8,195 nucleotides of DNA from JBFHKO01 sp041595355 (lineage in GTDB: Bacteria; Pseudomonadota; Gammaproteobacteria; Enterobacterales; Aeromonadaceae). The notes beneath the pieces are model-generated. The model ran no database searches. It was not told the DNA's origin and worked only from the letters and a program-made list of their open reading frames with translations. A program made the translations under genes and the position numbers. Location of the stretch: the NCBI GenBank assembly GCA_041595355.1, contig JBFHKO010000113.1, positions 1-8,195 on the forward strand, in the 5' to 3' direction. Shown here piece by piece: positions 1-5,262 of the stretch; the stretch's first letter is position 1, and the number at the start of each line of letters is the position of its first letter.

Positions 1-350
1 ACCGGCAGCACCGACTTGCGAGAGACCGAGGTCCAGCAACCGAACATGGCGGCCACCTTCTCTTTCTGGATCAGCTCGCGCGCCTTCTCGGCAAACAGCG
101 GCCAGTTGGAGGCCGGGTCCACCACCACGGGCTCCAGCTTCTTGCCCAGCAAGCCACCCTTCTTGTTCTGCTCGTCGATGAGCATCAGCATGGTGTCCTT
201 GAGGGTGGTTTCGGAGATGGCCATGGTGCCGGACAGGGAGTGCAGCACCCCGACCTTGATGGTGCCATCGGCCGCATAGACGGCACTGGAGCCCAGGCTC
301 AGCGCAAGCAATGACAGGCGGATCATGTTATTCAACGGGGTAGTCTTCAT
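1..350 (-). CDS. urtA: Urea ABC transporter substrate-binding protein UrtA, N-terminal part (cut by window edge)
   Basis: Translating the minus strand from the ATG at 350-348 gives an open frame of 116 codons that runs off the left edge, so only the N-terminus is visible. Residues 1-26 look like a Sec signal peptide (MKTT..., hydrophobic core LSLLALSLGSSA, cleavage after VYA before ADGTIKVG). The mature start (IKVGVLHSLSGTMAISE), the stretch GGLLGKKLEPVVVDPASNW and the motif GCWTSVSRKSVLPV at about 102-115 fit the UrtA branch of the periplasmic type I binding proteins, which bind urea for the UrtBCDE transporter. A ribosome site AGAGG lies 5 bases before the ATG. The GntR regulator gene ends 47 bases upstream on the same strand, so the two may be cotranscribed. 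Other amide or branched-chain amino acid binding proteins are related, but the GCWTS segment favours UrtA. The permease and ATPase genes should lie left of the window. Confidence 0.88.
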   Translation of the reverse strand, partial: MKTTPLNNMIRLSLLALSLGSSAVYAADGTIKVGVLHSLSGTMAISETTLKDTMLMLIDEQNKKGGLLGKKLEPVVVDPASNWPLFAEKARELIQKEKVAAMFGCWTSVSRKSVLP

Positions 351-397
351 TTAAACCTCTCCATGTTGTTGAAAATGGCGCATCCCGACAGGGGGCT

Positions 398-1144
398 TTA
401 CCGTTGTGGCCCGGATCCGGGCCTGCTCACTCGCGACTTCAGCTGCTCACGGGCAGTCTGAAGCCTGTGCAGGGTGATCTTGCGCACCTGGGCCTTGCCG
501 GCAGACAGGTGAATGTTCAGTAAGCGAATGGCCTCGGCGGTGCGGCGCTTGAGGATGGCGCGCAGCAGGGCGCCGTGTTCCTCGTAAAGGCAGCCAATGC
601 GCGGGCCGTCGAAACCATCCAGCTGACGCACGATGTGCAGACGCTCGGCCAGCTGCTGGTGCAATGTAGCCATCTCCCGGTTGCCGGCTGCCTTCACCAG
701 CTGGTTGTGAAACTGCTCATCCAGCCGAACCAGCTGCTGGCCATCAGTCAGTCGCTGCGCCGGGGGTAACAGCCAGCCGTACAACAGTTGCTGAAAGCTG
801 TCGCGTTGCTCACCATCACACAGTCGCACGACGGCGGCCTCCTCCAGGACTCGAACCACATCGAAGAGCTCCTCGAAGGCGGCGATATCGAAAGGACTCA
901 CCTGCCAGCCACTGCGAAACAGCACCTGGATGTAGCCTTCCGCCTGCAGGCGGTAGAGGGCCTGCCGCACCGGGGTGCGGCTCACCTGTAACTGCTTGGC
1001 CAGAGCGTTCTCGCTGACATGCTCCCCTGGCAACAACTGCAGGCTCAGGATCGCCGCCTTGAGATGGGTGTAGACGTTCTCGGCGATATTCTCCAGCCGA
1101 GGCATGGCGGCGTCTGATCCTGGTGGTGTCGGGCGGTGGGCCAT
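398..1144 (-). CDS. GntR family transcriptional regulator, FCD (FadR-like) subfamily
   Basis: A 248-residue DNA-binding regulator. The N-terminal winged helix covers about residues 18-85, with the usual GntR motif (LLPGEHVSENALAKQL, then the recognition helix SRTPVRQALYRL at 55-66). The C-terminal FCD ligand domain covers about 88-225. It has residues matching the Asp/His metal site of this family: D142 and H146 in DEQFH, H190 in EEHGALLRAI, and H212 in HLSAG. The frame is open further upstream to 1291, but I prefer the ATG at 1144. It has GGAG 7 bases before it, the extra 49 residues look unlike the family, and the longer start would put the 30-bp palindrome inside the gene. The gene lies just upstream of urtA on the same strand, so it probably controls urea uptake or use and its own synthesis. 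The ligand cannot be read from sequence. Confidence 0.88.
   Translation of the reverse strand: MAHRPTPPGSDAAMPRLENIAENVYTHLKAAILSLQLLPGEHVSENALAKQLQVSRTPVRQALYRLQAEGYIQVLFRSGWQVSPFDIAAFEELFDVVRVLEEAAVVRLCDGEQRDSFQQLLYGWLLPPAQRLTDGQQLVRLDEQFHNQLVKAAGNREMATLHQQLAERLHIVRQLDGFDGPRIGCLYEEHGALLRAILKRRTAEAIRLLNIHLSAGKAQVRKITLHRLQTAREQLKSRVSRPGSGPQR
408..423. repeat. Perfect 16-bp GC palindrome at the 3' end of the GntR gene
   Basis: GGCCCGGATCCGGGCC is self-complementary and can form a 6-bp GC stem with a GATC loop in RNA. It lies in the last codons of the regulator gene (encoding part of RPGSGPQR), 8 bases before the stop. No T run follows on the minus strand, so it is not a classical terminator. 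It could slow transcription or protect an RNA end between the regulator and urtA, or be chance in GC-rich DNA. Confidence 0.4.
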
Positions 1145-1158
1145 GGTTGCACTCCAGC

Positions 1159-1183
1159 TTGTATCCAAGAGAGGAGTATCCAA
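1159..1183. promoter_or_regulatory. Direct repeat GTATCCAA x2 in the leader of the GntR gene, candidate operator
   Basis: GTATCCAA occurs at 1161-1168 and again at 1176-1183, a spacing of 15 bases. On the coding strand of the regulator it reads TTGGATAC twice. The first copy extends to TTGTATCCAA (1159-1168), which is nearly palindromic and resembles the TTG...CAA style of some GntR/FCD operators. It lies 15-39 bases before the regulator ATG, so protein bound here could block transcription or translation of the gene. The function is inferred; the repeat itself is exact. Confidence 0.4.
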
Positions 1184-1193
1184 ATGACGTGCC

Positions 1194-1223
1194 AAAACGA
1201 TTAAATTTAAATTTAATCGTTTT
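1194..1223. promoter_or_regulatory. Perfect 30-bp AT-rich palindrome, candidate operator of the GntR regulator
   Basis: The half AAAACGATTAAATTT at 1194-1208 is followed directly by its exact reverse complement at 1209-1223, without a mismatch or spacer. The inner part is also periodic (TTAAA/TTTAA steps). It is 50-79 bases upstream of the GntR start in non-coding DNA and is far more AT-rich than its surroundings. The likeliest role is a dimeric operator overlapping the promoter of the GntR gene, since such regulators often repress themselves. It is longer than usual for this family, so a pair of overlapping sites or another regulator is possible. Confidence 0.55.
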
Positions 1224-1346
1224 AATTCAGACAGATGAAATTGGTTTGGACGCGATAAGACCGTGAGTGACTGCGTGACGCCGGATAACACCGATAGTCA
1301 AATGGCGCACACATATGGTGCAATTGCATTATTGAGTGGCACACGG

Positions 1347-1377
1347 CGCCAGGTGGGCCGATGACAGGGGCCTGGCG
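1347..1377. repeat. Inverted repeat CGCCAGG...CCTGGCG in the non-coding region
   Basis: CGCCAGG at 1347-1353 pairs with CCTGGCG at 1371-1377 across a 17-base loop that holds further short complementary stretches. With the hairpin at 1411-1434 it could form a structured 3' end of the ycgN transcript. No T run follows, so a factor-independent terminator is not supported. Confidence 0.3.
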
Positions 1378-1410
1378 TGGTCAGGCCGCAAGAGGGAAAG
1401 GGGTGCCCTC

Positions 1411-1434
1411 GCCAGCCGTCACAGGATGGCTGGC
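1411..1434. repeat. Inverted repeat GCCAGCC...GGCTGGC downstream of ycgN
   Basis: GCCAGCC at 1411-1417 pairs with GGCTGGC at 1428-1434 across a 10-base loop. It is about 60 bases past the ycgN stop on the minus strand. The following minus-strand bases are C-rich with only short T runs, so it is at best a weak terminator or an RNA-stabilising hairpin. Confidence 0.35.
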
Positions 1435-1494
1435 AAGCAGGGTAAAGACGATGGGATGTGAGCGGCAGAGGAGGCCGCCGGAGTGGCCGCGGCG

Positions 1495-1929
1495 TCAGAG
1501 CGCCCAGGTGATGATGTGGGCTTCCCAGTCGCCGCGCTGTCGTTCGGGAATGGCCTTGCCGCGCACCGACTGACCGGCGGCGTGCATGGCCGAGCGTGAG
1601 CCGGTCAGCAGCGGATGCCAGTCCGGCAACGGACGTCCCTCCGCCAGGCGGCGATACCCACAGGTATCCGGCAGCCAGGCAAACTCGGCTATCTGCCCGG
1701 CGGTGAGCTGGATGCAATCCGGTACCTTGCGAAATCGATTGGCGTAGTCGCTGCACTGGCAGCTTTTCAGGTTCAGCAGATCGCAGGCCACATTGGTGAA
1801 CACCAGCTCGTCGGTTTCTTCATCGATGAGTTTGTTGAGGCAGCACTTGCCGCAACCGTCACACAAGGCTTCCCATTGTGTCGCATCCAGCTCGGCCAGG
1901 GATGTGGTCTCCCAGAAGGGGGGGCTCAT
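1495..1929 (-). CDS. ycgN: YcgN-like cysteine cluster protein (UPF0260)
   Basis: A 144-residue soluble protein closely resembling E. coli YcgN as I remember it. Shared segments include CDGCGKCCLNKLIDEETDE (23-41), FTNVACDLLN (44-53), CQCSDY (57-62) and WHPLLTGSRSAMH (104-116). Nine cysteines (23, 26, 29, 30, 49, 57, 59, 72, 90) fit the CxxCxxCC type of cysteine-cluster domain, which is thought to bind a metal or an iron-sulfur centre. The true function of the family is not established. GGAGG lies 6 bases before the ATG. The ATG overlaps the stop of the transglycosylase gene in ATGA (1929-1926), which suggests translational coupling as the last gene of the ycgL operon. Confidence 0.93.
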   Translation of the reverse strand: MSPPFWETTSLAELDATQWEALCDGCGKCCLNKLIDEETDELVFTNVACDLLNLKSCQCSDYANRFRKVPDCIQLTAGQIAEFAWLPDTCGYRRLAEGRPLPDWHPLLTGSRSAMHAAGQSVRGKAIPERQRGDWEAHIITWAL

Positions 1930-2978
1930 CGTTCACCTCCGGCCAGCGGGGCGGCTTGCAGGCGATCGGCCAGATAGCCCACCGCCACGGCGAAGTAATT
2001 GGAGCGGTTCCAGCGCAGCAGTGTCTTGTAGTTGTCATAGGCCAGGTAGGCGCGCCCATCGCGGTCGTCGGGCATCACCAGGGAGGCGGACTGGTTCGAG
2101 ACCGGCAACCGGCTGCCATCAAGGTTGCGGACCCCCAGACGTTGCCACTCGCTCACCGGCTTGCTGAGCGTGAGACCGATGAGTCGCTCGTCCAGGGCGG
2201 CGGGAACGCGCACCTGCCGCGCCCAGGTCTGCTGACCATTCCAGCCATGCTGTTGCAGGTAGTTGGCTGCCGAGGCAAACACATCCGGAAGCGAGCCCCA
2301 GAGATCCTTGCGCCCGTCGCCATCCTGATCCACCGCATAGGCAAGGAAGGACGTCGGCATGAACTGCACCTGCCCCATGGCACCGGCCCAGGAGCCAATC
2401 AGGGCATCCGGCTTGACGTGTCCCTGGTCCAGGATGGTCAGGGCGGCAAACAGTTCCCGTTTGAAGAACTCCTCGCGGCGGCCTTCATACGCCAGGGTGC
2501 TCAGGGCCGAGATGAGCGGATATTTGCCGGTCAATTTGCCGAAGTTGGTCTCTATGCCCCAGAGCGCAACGATAAAGCGCGGCTGAACCCCATACTGGGC
2601 ACCGATACGCTGCAGCAGCGGAGCATGCTGACGATAGAGGCTCTGGGCCTGGCGCACCTTCCACTCGGGCACGGCGCGCGGCAAGTAGGTATCCAGGGTC
2701 AGTTTGAATTCGGGCTGCGCGCGGTCGTGATGCACGGCACGTTCGATGAAACGGACCCCGGAAAAGGCCTGCTCCAGCGTGGCAGGACGAATGCCCTTGG
2801 CGCGCGCCTCCCGCTTCAGGCTGGCGACATAGGTCTCGAAGCGGGGCTTGGCGACCTGATGGACCGGCTGCAGCTGCAACTGGGGTTGAGCCGCTGAGGT
2901 CTGGCTGGCGGCCGATTCTGCCTGCTTGGCACAGCCGCAGAGCAGCAGCGTGATGGAGATGAACAGCAGGGATTTCAT
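1926..2978 (-). CDS. Lytic murein transglycosylase, MltB family (SLT_2), lipoprotein
   Basis: A 350-residue enzyme that cleaves the MurNAc-GlcNAc bond of peptidoglycan to give 1,6-anhydro ends. The N-terminus is a lipoprotein signal (MKSLLFISITLLL) with lipobox LCGC, so C16 is the probable lipid anchor. Alanine at +2 predicts the outer membrane. A Q/A/S-rich linker follows to about 44. The catalytic domain has the expected Glu in LWGIETNFGKLTGKYP (E143), then SALSTLAYEGRREEFFKREL and GSWAGAMGQVQFMPTSF (195-211). DQDGDGRKDLW (217-227) resembles the EF-hand-like calcium loop of MltB. The C-terminus, with YDNYKTLLRWNRSNYFAVAVGYLADRL, is typical of this family. AGGAGGAGGG lies just before the ATG, inside the end of ycgL, and the start overlaps the ycgL stop by 4 bases. 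The protein is of the shorter MltB-like class, so I leave out a symbol. Confidence 0.93.
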   Translation of the reverse strand: MKSLLFISITLLLCGCAKQAESAASQTSAAQPQLQLQPVHQVAKPRFETYVASLKREARAKGIRPATLEQAFSGVRFIERAVHHDRAQPEFKLTLDTYLPRAVPEWKVRQAQSLYRQHAPLLQRIGAQYGVQPRFIVALWGIETNFGKLTGKYPLISALSTLAYEGRREEFFKRELFAALTILDQGHVKPDALIGSWAGAMGQVQFMPTSFLAYAVDQDGDGRKDLWGSLPDVFASAANYLQQHGWNGQQTWARQVRVPAALDERLIGLTLSKPVSEWQRLGVRNLDGSRLPVSNQSASLVMPDDRDGRAYLAYDNYKTLLRWNRSNYFAVAVGYLADRLQAAPLAGGER

Positions 2979-3256
2979 GTAGACCCTCCTCCTTGCCGAC
3001 GCTTGTGCGCGTCCAGCAAATTTTCTTCCGGTGGCGGCAACTGCAGGTAGAAGCCCTGGGCCTTGAGCGCCGCCATCAGCGTCGCGGTATCGGAGAAGGC
3101 CAGCGGGCGTCCGGTATCCAGGCGCAGCAACATCAGGAACTGTGGCGGACCCAGCAGTTCCCGCAGCGCAGCCGGCACCCGGGAGAAGTCATCACGTCGC
3201 TCAACGAACAGGTAGGCGCCCGTTTTCTTGCGACTCTTATATACGGCACAGATCAT
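2975..3256 (-). CDS. ycgL: YcgL domain-containing protein
   Basis: A 93-residue protein with the hallmarks of the YcgL family: MICAVYKSRKKTGAYLFVE at the start, RDDFSRVPAALRELLG (21-36) and GFYLQLPPPEENLLDAHK (68-85). The family is a small conserved fold of gammaproteobacteria without an established activity. The start matches the core start of E. coli YcgL (MFCVIYRSSK...), although the ribosome site before it is poor. The gene lies divergent from minC with a 104-base gap, as in E. coli, and its stop overlaps the transglycosylase start (ATGA). It is therefore the first gene of a coupled three-gene operon. Confidence 0.93.
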   Translation of the reverse strand: MICAVYKSRKKTGAYLFVERRDDFSRVPAALRELLGPPQFLMLLRLDTGRPLAFSDTATLMAALKAQGFYLQLPPPEENLLDAHKRRQGGGST

Positions 3257-3360
3257 GAATCGTGTGAAAAGTTACTGGGTTTATTGCCTCGAATGGTGGC
3301 GAACTATAACATGTGAAACTGCATAAGAATAAGGCTTTCCTCGTCAACGGAGTGTGGTAA
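3257..3360. promoter_or_regulatory. Divergent promoter region of ycgL and minCDE
   Basis: This 104-base gap must hold the start signals of both operons. The clearest element is ACTATAAC (3303-3310). TATAAC (3305-3310) is a good plus-strand -10 box for minC, with TTGCCT (3284-3289) 15 bases before it as a poor -35. The overlapping complement reads TATAGT and could serve as the -10 for ycgL on the minus strand, but I see no good -35 for it. minC has GGAG (3349-3352) 8 bases before its ATG. The region is inferred to be a promoter from its position; the exact boxes are uncertain. Confidence 0.45.
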
Positions 3361-4074
3361 ATGGCCGAACACGGCATTGAGCTTAAGGGCAGTACCTTCA
3401 CCCTGTCAGTCCTGCATCTGGCCGGGACCGACCCTCAGCACATCAGGGAACTGCTCGGCAGCAAGGTGGCACAGGCCCCTCAATTTTTCCATTTCGCACC
3501 CCTGGTCCTCAACGTCAAACAGCTGGATCACGTCCCCGATTTCAAGGCCCTCAAGGCCCTCATCGAAGAGGAGGATTTCGTGCTGGTGGGCATCAGCGGC
3601 GCCGGTGACGAGGCCATGAAAACCGCGGCGCGGGCCGCCGGTCTGGCGGTGATGACGGCCGGCAGGGAGAGTCCCCTGGCCGCCAAGCCGGAAACGGCGG
3701 CGTCACAGCCTCCCCGCCAGGAGAGCATGAGCAGCACCAGTGCCACCACCCGGGTACACAAGGGCAATGTGCGCTCCGGCCAGCAGATCTATGCCGAGGG
3801 CGGCTCCCTGGTGATCCTCGGGTCGGTCAGTCATGGTGCCGAGGTGATTGCCGACGACAGCATCCATATCTACGGTGTGTTGCGCGGTCGGGCCCTCGCC
3901 GGAGCCCGCGGCAACCAGCAGGCCAGAATTTATTGCCAGCATCTGGAGGCCGAACTGGTTTCCATCGCCGGAACCTACCAGTTGAGTGATGCCCTGCCGG
4001 ACGAGACTCTGGGCCGCGATGTCCAGATCCGGCGTGAGCAGGAACAGATCATTTTTGAAAGACTACAGTCTTAA
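3361..4074 (+). CDS. minC: Septum site-determining protein MinC
   Basis: A 237-residue inhibitor of FtsZ ring assembly, recruited to the membrane by MinD. Residues 1 to about 103 form the N-terminal domain that antagonises FtsZ (IELKGSTFTLSVLHL at the start, then FHFAPLVLNV and VGISG). A flexible S/T/P/Q-rich linker spans about 105-130. The C-terminal beta-helix domain, which dimerises and binds MinD, begins near VHKGNVRSGQQIYA (RSGQ at 138-141). It continues through IHIYGVLRGRALAGARGN (168-185) and ELVSIAGTYQLSD (198-210), close to E. coli MinC. It is full length for the family and the first gene of minCDE, with 22 bases to minD. Confidence 0.97.
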   Translation: MAEHGIELKGSTFTLSVLHLAGTDPQHIRELLGSKVAQAPQFFHFAPLVLNVKQLDHVPDFKALKALIEEEDFVLVGISGAGDEAMKTAARAAGLAVMTAGRESPLAAKPETAASQPPRQESMSSTSATTRVHKGNVRSGQQIYAEGGSLVILGSVSHGAEVIADDSIHIYGVLRGRALAGARGNQQARIYCQHLEAELVSIAGTYQLSDALPDETLGRDVQIRREQEQIIFERLQS

Positions 4075-4096
4075 ATCGCTTACAAGGAATGCATCC

Positions 4097-4909
4097 ATGG
4101 CTCGTATTATCGTCGTGACATCAGGCAAGGGCGGCGTTGGCAAGACAACCAGCAGTGCGGCGATCAGCACCGGGCTGGCACAACGCGGCAAGAAAACGGT
4201 CGTCATCGATTTCGACATCGGGCTGCGCAATCTCGACCTCATCATGGGGTGCGAGCGGCGCGTAGTGTATGACTTCGTCAATGTCATCAATGAAGAGGCC
4301 AACCTGAATCAGGCCCTGATCAAGGATAAACGGGTAGAAAACCTCTATATCCTCCCCGCCTCCCAGACCCGGGACAAGGATGCCCTGACCCGTGAGGGCG
4401 TCGAGAAGGTGATCAACAAGCTCAGAGAGATGAACTTCGACTACATCGTCTGCGACTCCCCGGCCGGCATCGAGGTGGGCGCCCTGATGGCGCTCTACTT
4501 CGCCGACGAGGCGGTGGTCACCACCAACCCCGAGGTCTCCTCGGTGCGCGACTCCGATCGCATCCTCGGCATATTGGCATCCAAGTCACGGCGGGCCGAG
4601 CTGGGTATGGAGCCCATCAAGGAGCACCTGCTGCTGACCCGCTACCACCCCAGCCGCGTCAGTCGGGGTGACATGCTGAGCGTCGAGGATGTGCAGGAGA
4701 TCCTGGCCATTCCCCTGCTGGGAGTGATCCCTGAATCCCCGGCGGTCCTGCGCGCCTCCAATGCCGGCGAGCCGGTGATCCTGGACGGTGAGTCCGATGC
4801 CGGCATGGCTTATGACGATACCGTGGCCCGTCTCCTGGGCGAGAAGCGGGATTTCCGTTTCCTGCAAGAGGAACGCAAGGGCTTCTTCACGCGCCTGTTT
4901 GGGAGTTGA
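4097..4909 (+). CDS. minD: Septum site-determining ATPase MinD
   Basis: A 270-residue ParA/MinD-type ATPase, the same length as E. coli MinD. With ATP it dimerises on the membrane and recruits MinC; MinE triggers hydrolysis and gives pole-to-pole oscillation. Visible motifs are the deviant Walker A GKGGVGKTT (10-18, signature K11 and K16), D38 and D40 in the switch region IDFDIGLRN, and Walker B VCDSPAG with D120. The C-terminal KGFFTRLFGS (261-270) is the amphipathic membrane-targeting helix. The frame is open further upstream to an ATG at 3986, but that would add 37 unrelated residues inside minC. The ATG at 4097 is preceded by AGGA at a good distance and gives the exact MARIIVVTSGKGGVGKTT start of the family. 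Confidence 0.98.
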   Translation: MARIIVVTSGKGGVGKTTSSAAISTGLAQRGKKTVVIDFDIGLRNLDLIMGCERRVVYDFVNVINEEANLNQALIKDKRVENLYILPASQTRDKDALTREGVEKVINKLREMNFDYIVCDSPAGIEVGALMALYFADEAVVTTNPEVSSVRDSDRILGILASKSRRAELGMEPIKEHLLLTRYHPSRVSRGDMLSVEDVQEILAIPLLGVIPESPAVLRASNAGEPVILDGESDAGMAYDDTVARLLGEKRDFRFLQEERKGFFTRLFGS

Positions 4910-4912
4910 TAC

Positions 4913-5209
4913 ATGTCTTTTTTTGATTTTTTCCTCAAAAGCCGCAAAGAGGAGCCGACCGCCAGGGTGGCCAAGGAGCGGCTGCAGATCATCGTGGCCC
5001 ACGAGCGCAGCAGCCGCAGTGGGCCCGATTACCTGCCGCAGTTGAAACAGGATCTGCTGGAAGTGATCCGCAAATATGTGCAGATCAGTCCCGAGCAGGT
5101 CACGGTGCAGCTGGACAAGAAAGGCAATGAGCTGTCGGTGCTCGAACTCAACATCATGTTGACCGAAGAGCGCAAGACCGATGAGACCGAGACTCCAGCC
5201 GCTGGCTGA
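4913..5209 (+). CDS. minE: Cell division topological specificity factor MinE
   Basis: A 98-residue partner of MinD. The N-terminal MSFFDFFLKSRK is the amphipathic membrane-binding segment. RLQIIVAHER (23-32) is the MinD-contact segment that stimulates its ATPase. YLPQLKQDLLEVIRKYVQI and VTVQLDKKGNELSVLELNIML form the topological specificity and dimer domain. The gene starts 3 bases after the minD stop, with GGGAG inside the end of minD as ribosome site, so the two are tightly linked. The protein is about 10 residues longer than E. coli MinE (88), the surplus being a polar tail (ERKTDETETPAAG). A strong terminator begins 9 bases after the stop. Confidence 0.97.
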   Translation: MSFFDFFLKSRKEEPTARVAKERLQIIVAHERSSRSGPDYLPQLKQDLLEVIRKYVQISPEQVTVQLDKKGNELSVLELNIMLTEERKTDETETPAAG

Positions 5210-5217
5210 GCGGAAAC

Positions 5218-5247
5218 AAAAAGCGCAGGCATCAGCCTGCGCTTTTT
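5218..5247. terminator. Bidirectional factor-independent terminator between minE and rnd
   Basis: A perfect 13-bp stem (5218-5230 with 5235-5247) surrounds an ATCA loop. The core is GCGCAGGC/GCCTGCGC, with five A on the left and five T on the right. The T run follows the GC stem on both strands, so it can end minCDE transcripts coming from the left and fadD-rnd transcripts coming from the right. It lies 9 bases after the minE stop and 16 bases from the rnd stop. Confidence 0.93.
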
Positions 5248-5262
5248 ACTGTCACCCTGGGC

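Larger units (their letters stand above)
1145..1494. other. 350-base non-coding region between ycgN and the GntR gene
   Basis: No convincing gene lies here. Short frames that cross it (for example plus 1361-1573 and minus 1298-1756) are mostly shadows of ycgN or lack family features. The half near the GntR gene (1145-1300) is less GC-rich than its surroundings and holds the 30-bp palindrome and the 8-bp direct repeats described separately. It should contain the promoter of the GntR gene, but I cannot assign clear -35 and -10 boxes. The half near ycgN (1340-1490) holds two GC-rich inverted repeats that may be the 3' end of the ycgN transcript. Confidence 0.6.

Noticed and set aside
16..279. 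Plus-strand open frame of 87 residues at the left edge
   Set aside because: It is the complement of urtA, whose signal peptide and conserved segments are clear on the minus strand.
1145..1291. Longer start of the GntR gene (ATG at 1291)
   Set aside because: The extra 49 residues do not resemble the family and would place the operator-like palindrome in coding sequence; the ATG at 1144 has a good ribosome site.
1284..1301. TTGACT on the minus strand (1301-1296) as -35 of the GntR gene
   Set aside because: No acceptable -10 box lies 15-19 bases further on, so a promoter is not supported.
1298..1756. Minus-strand open frame of 152 residues overlapping ycgN
   Set aside because: More than half overlaps ycgN in another frame and the rest is arginine- and proline-rich without any motif.
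1878..2897. Plus-strand open frame of 339 residues
   Set aside because: It is opposite the lytic transglycosylase, whose motifs and lipobox are clear. The product is a low-complexity shadow of GC-rich DNA without family features.
3986..4096. Upstream start for MinD inside minC
   Set aside because: MinD proteins begin directly with MARIIVVTSGKGG; the ATG at 4097 has a ribosome site and gives the standard 270 residues.
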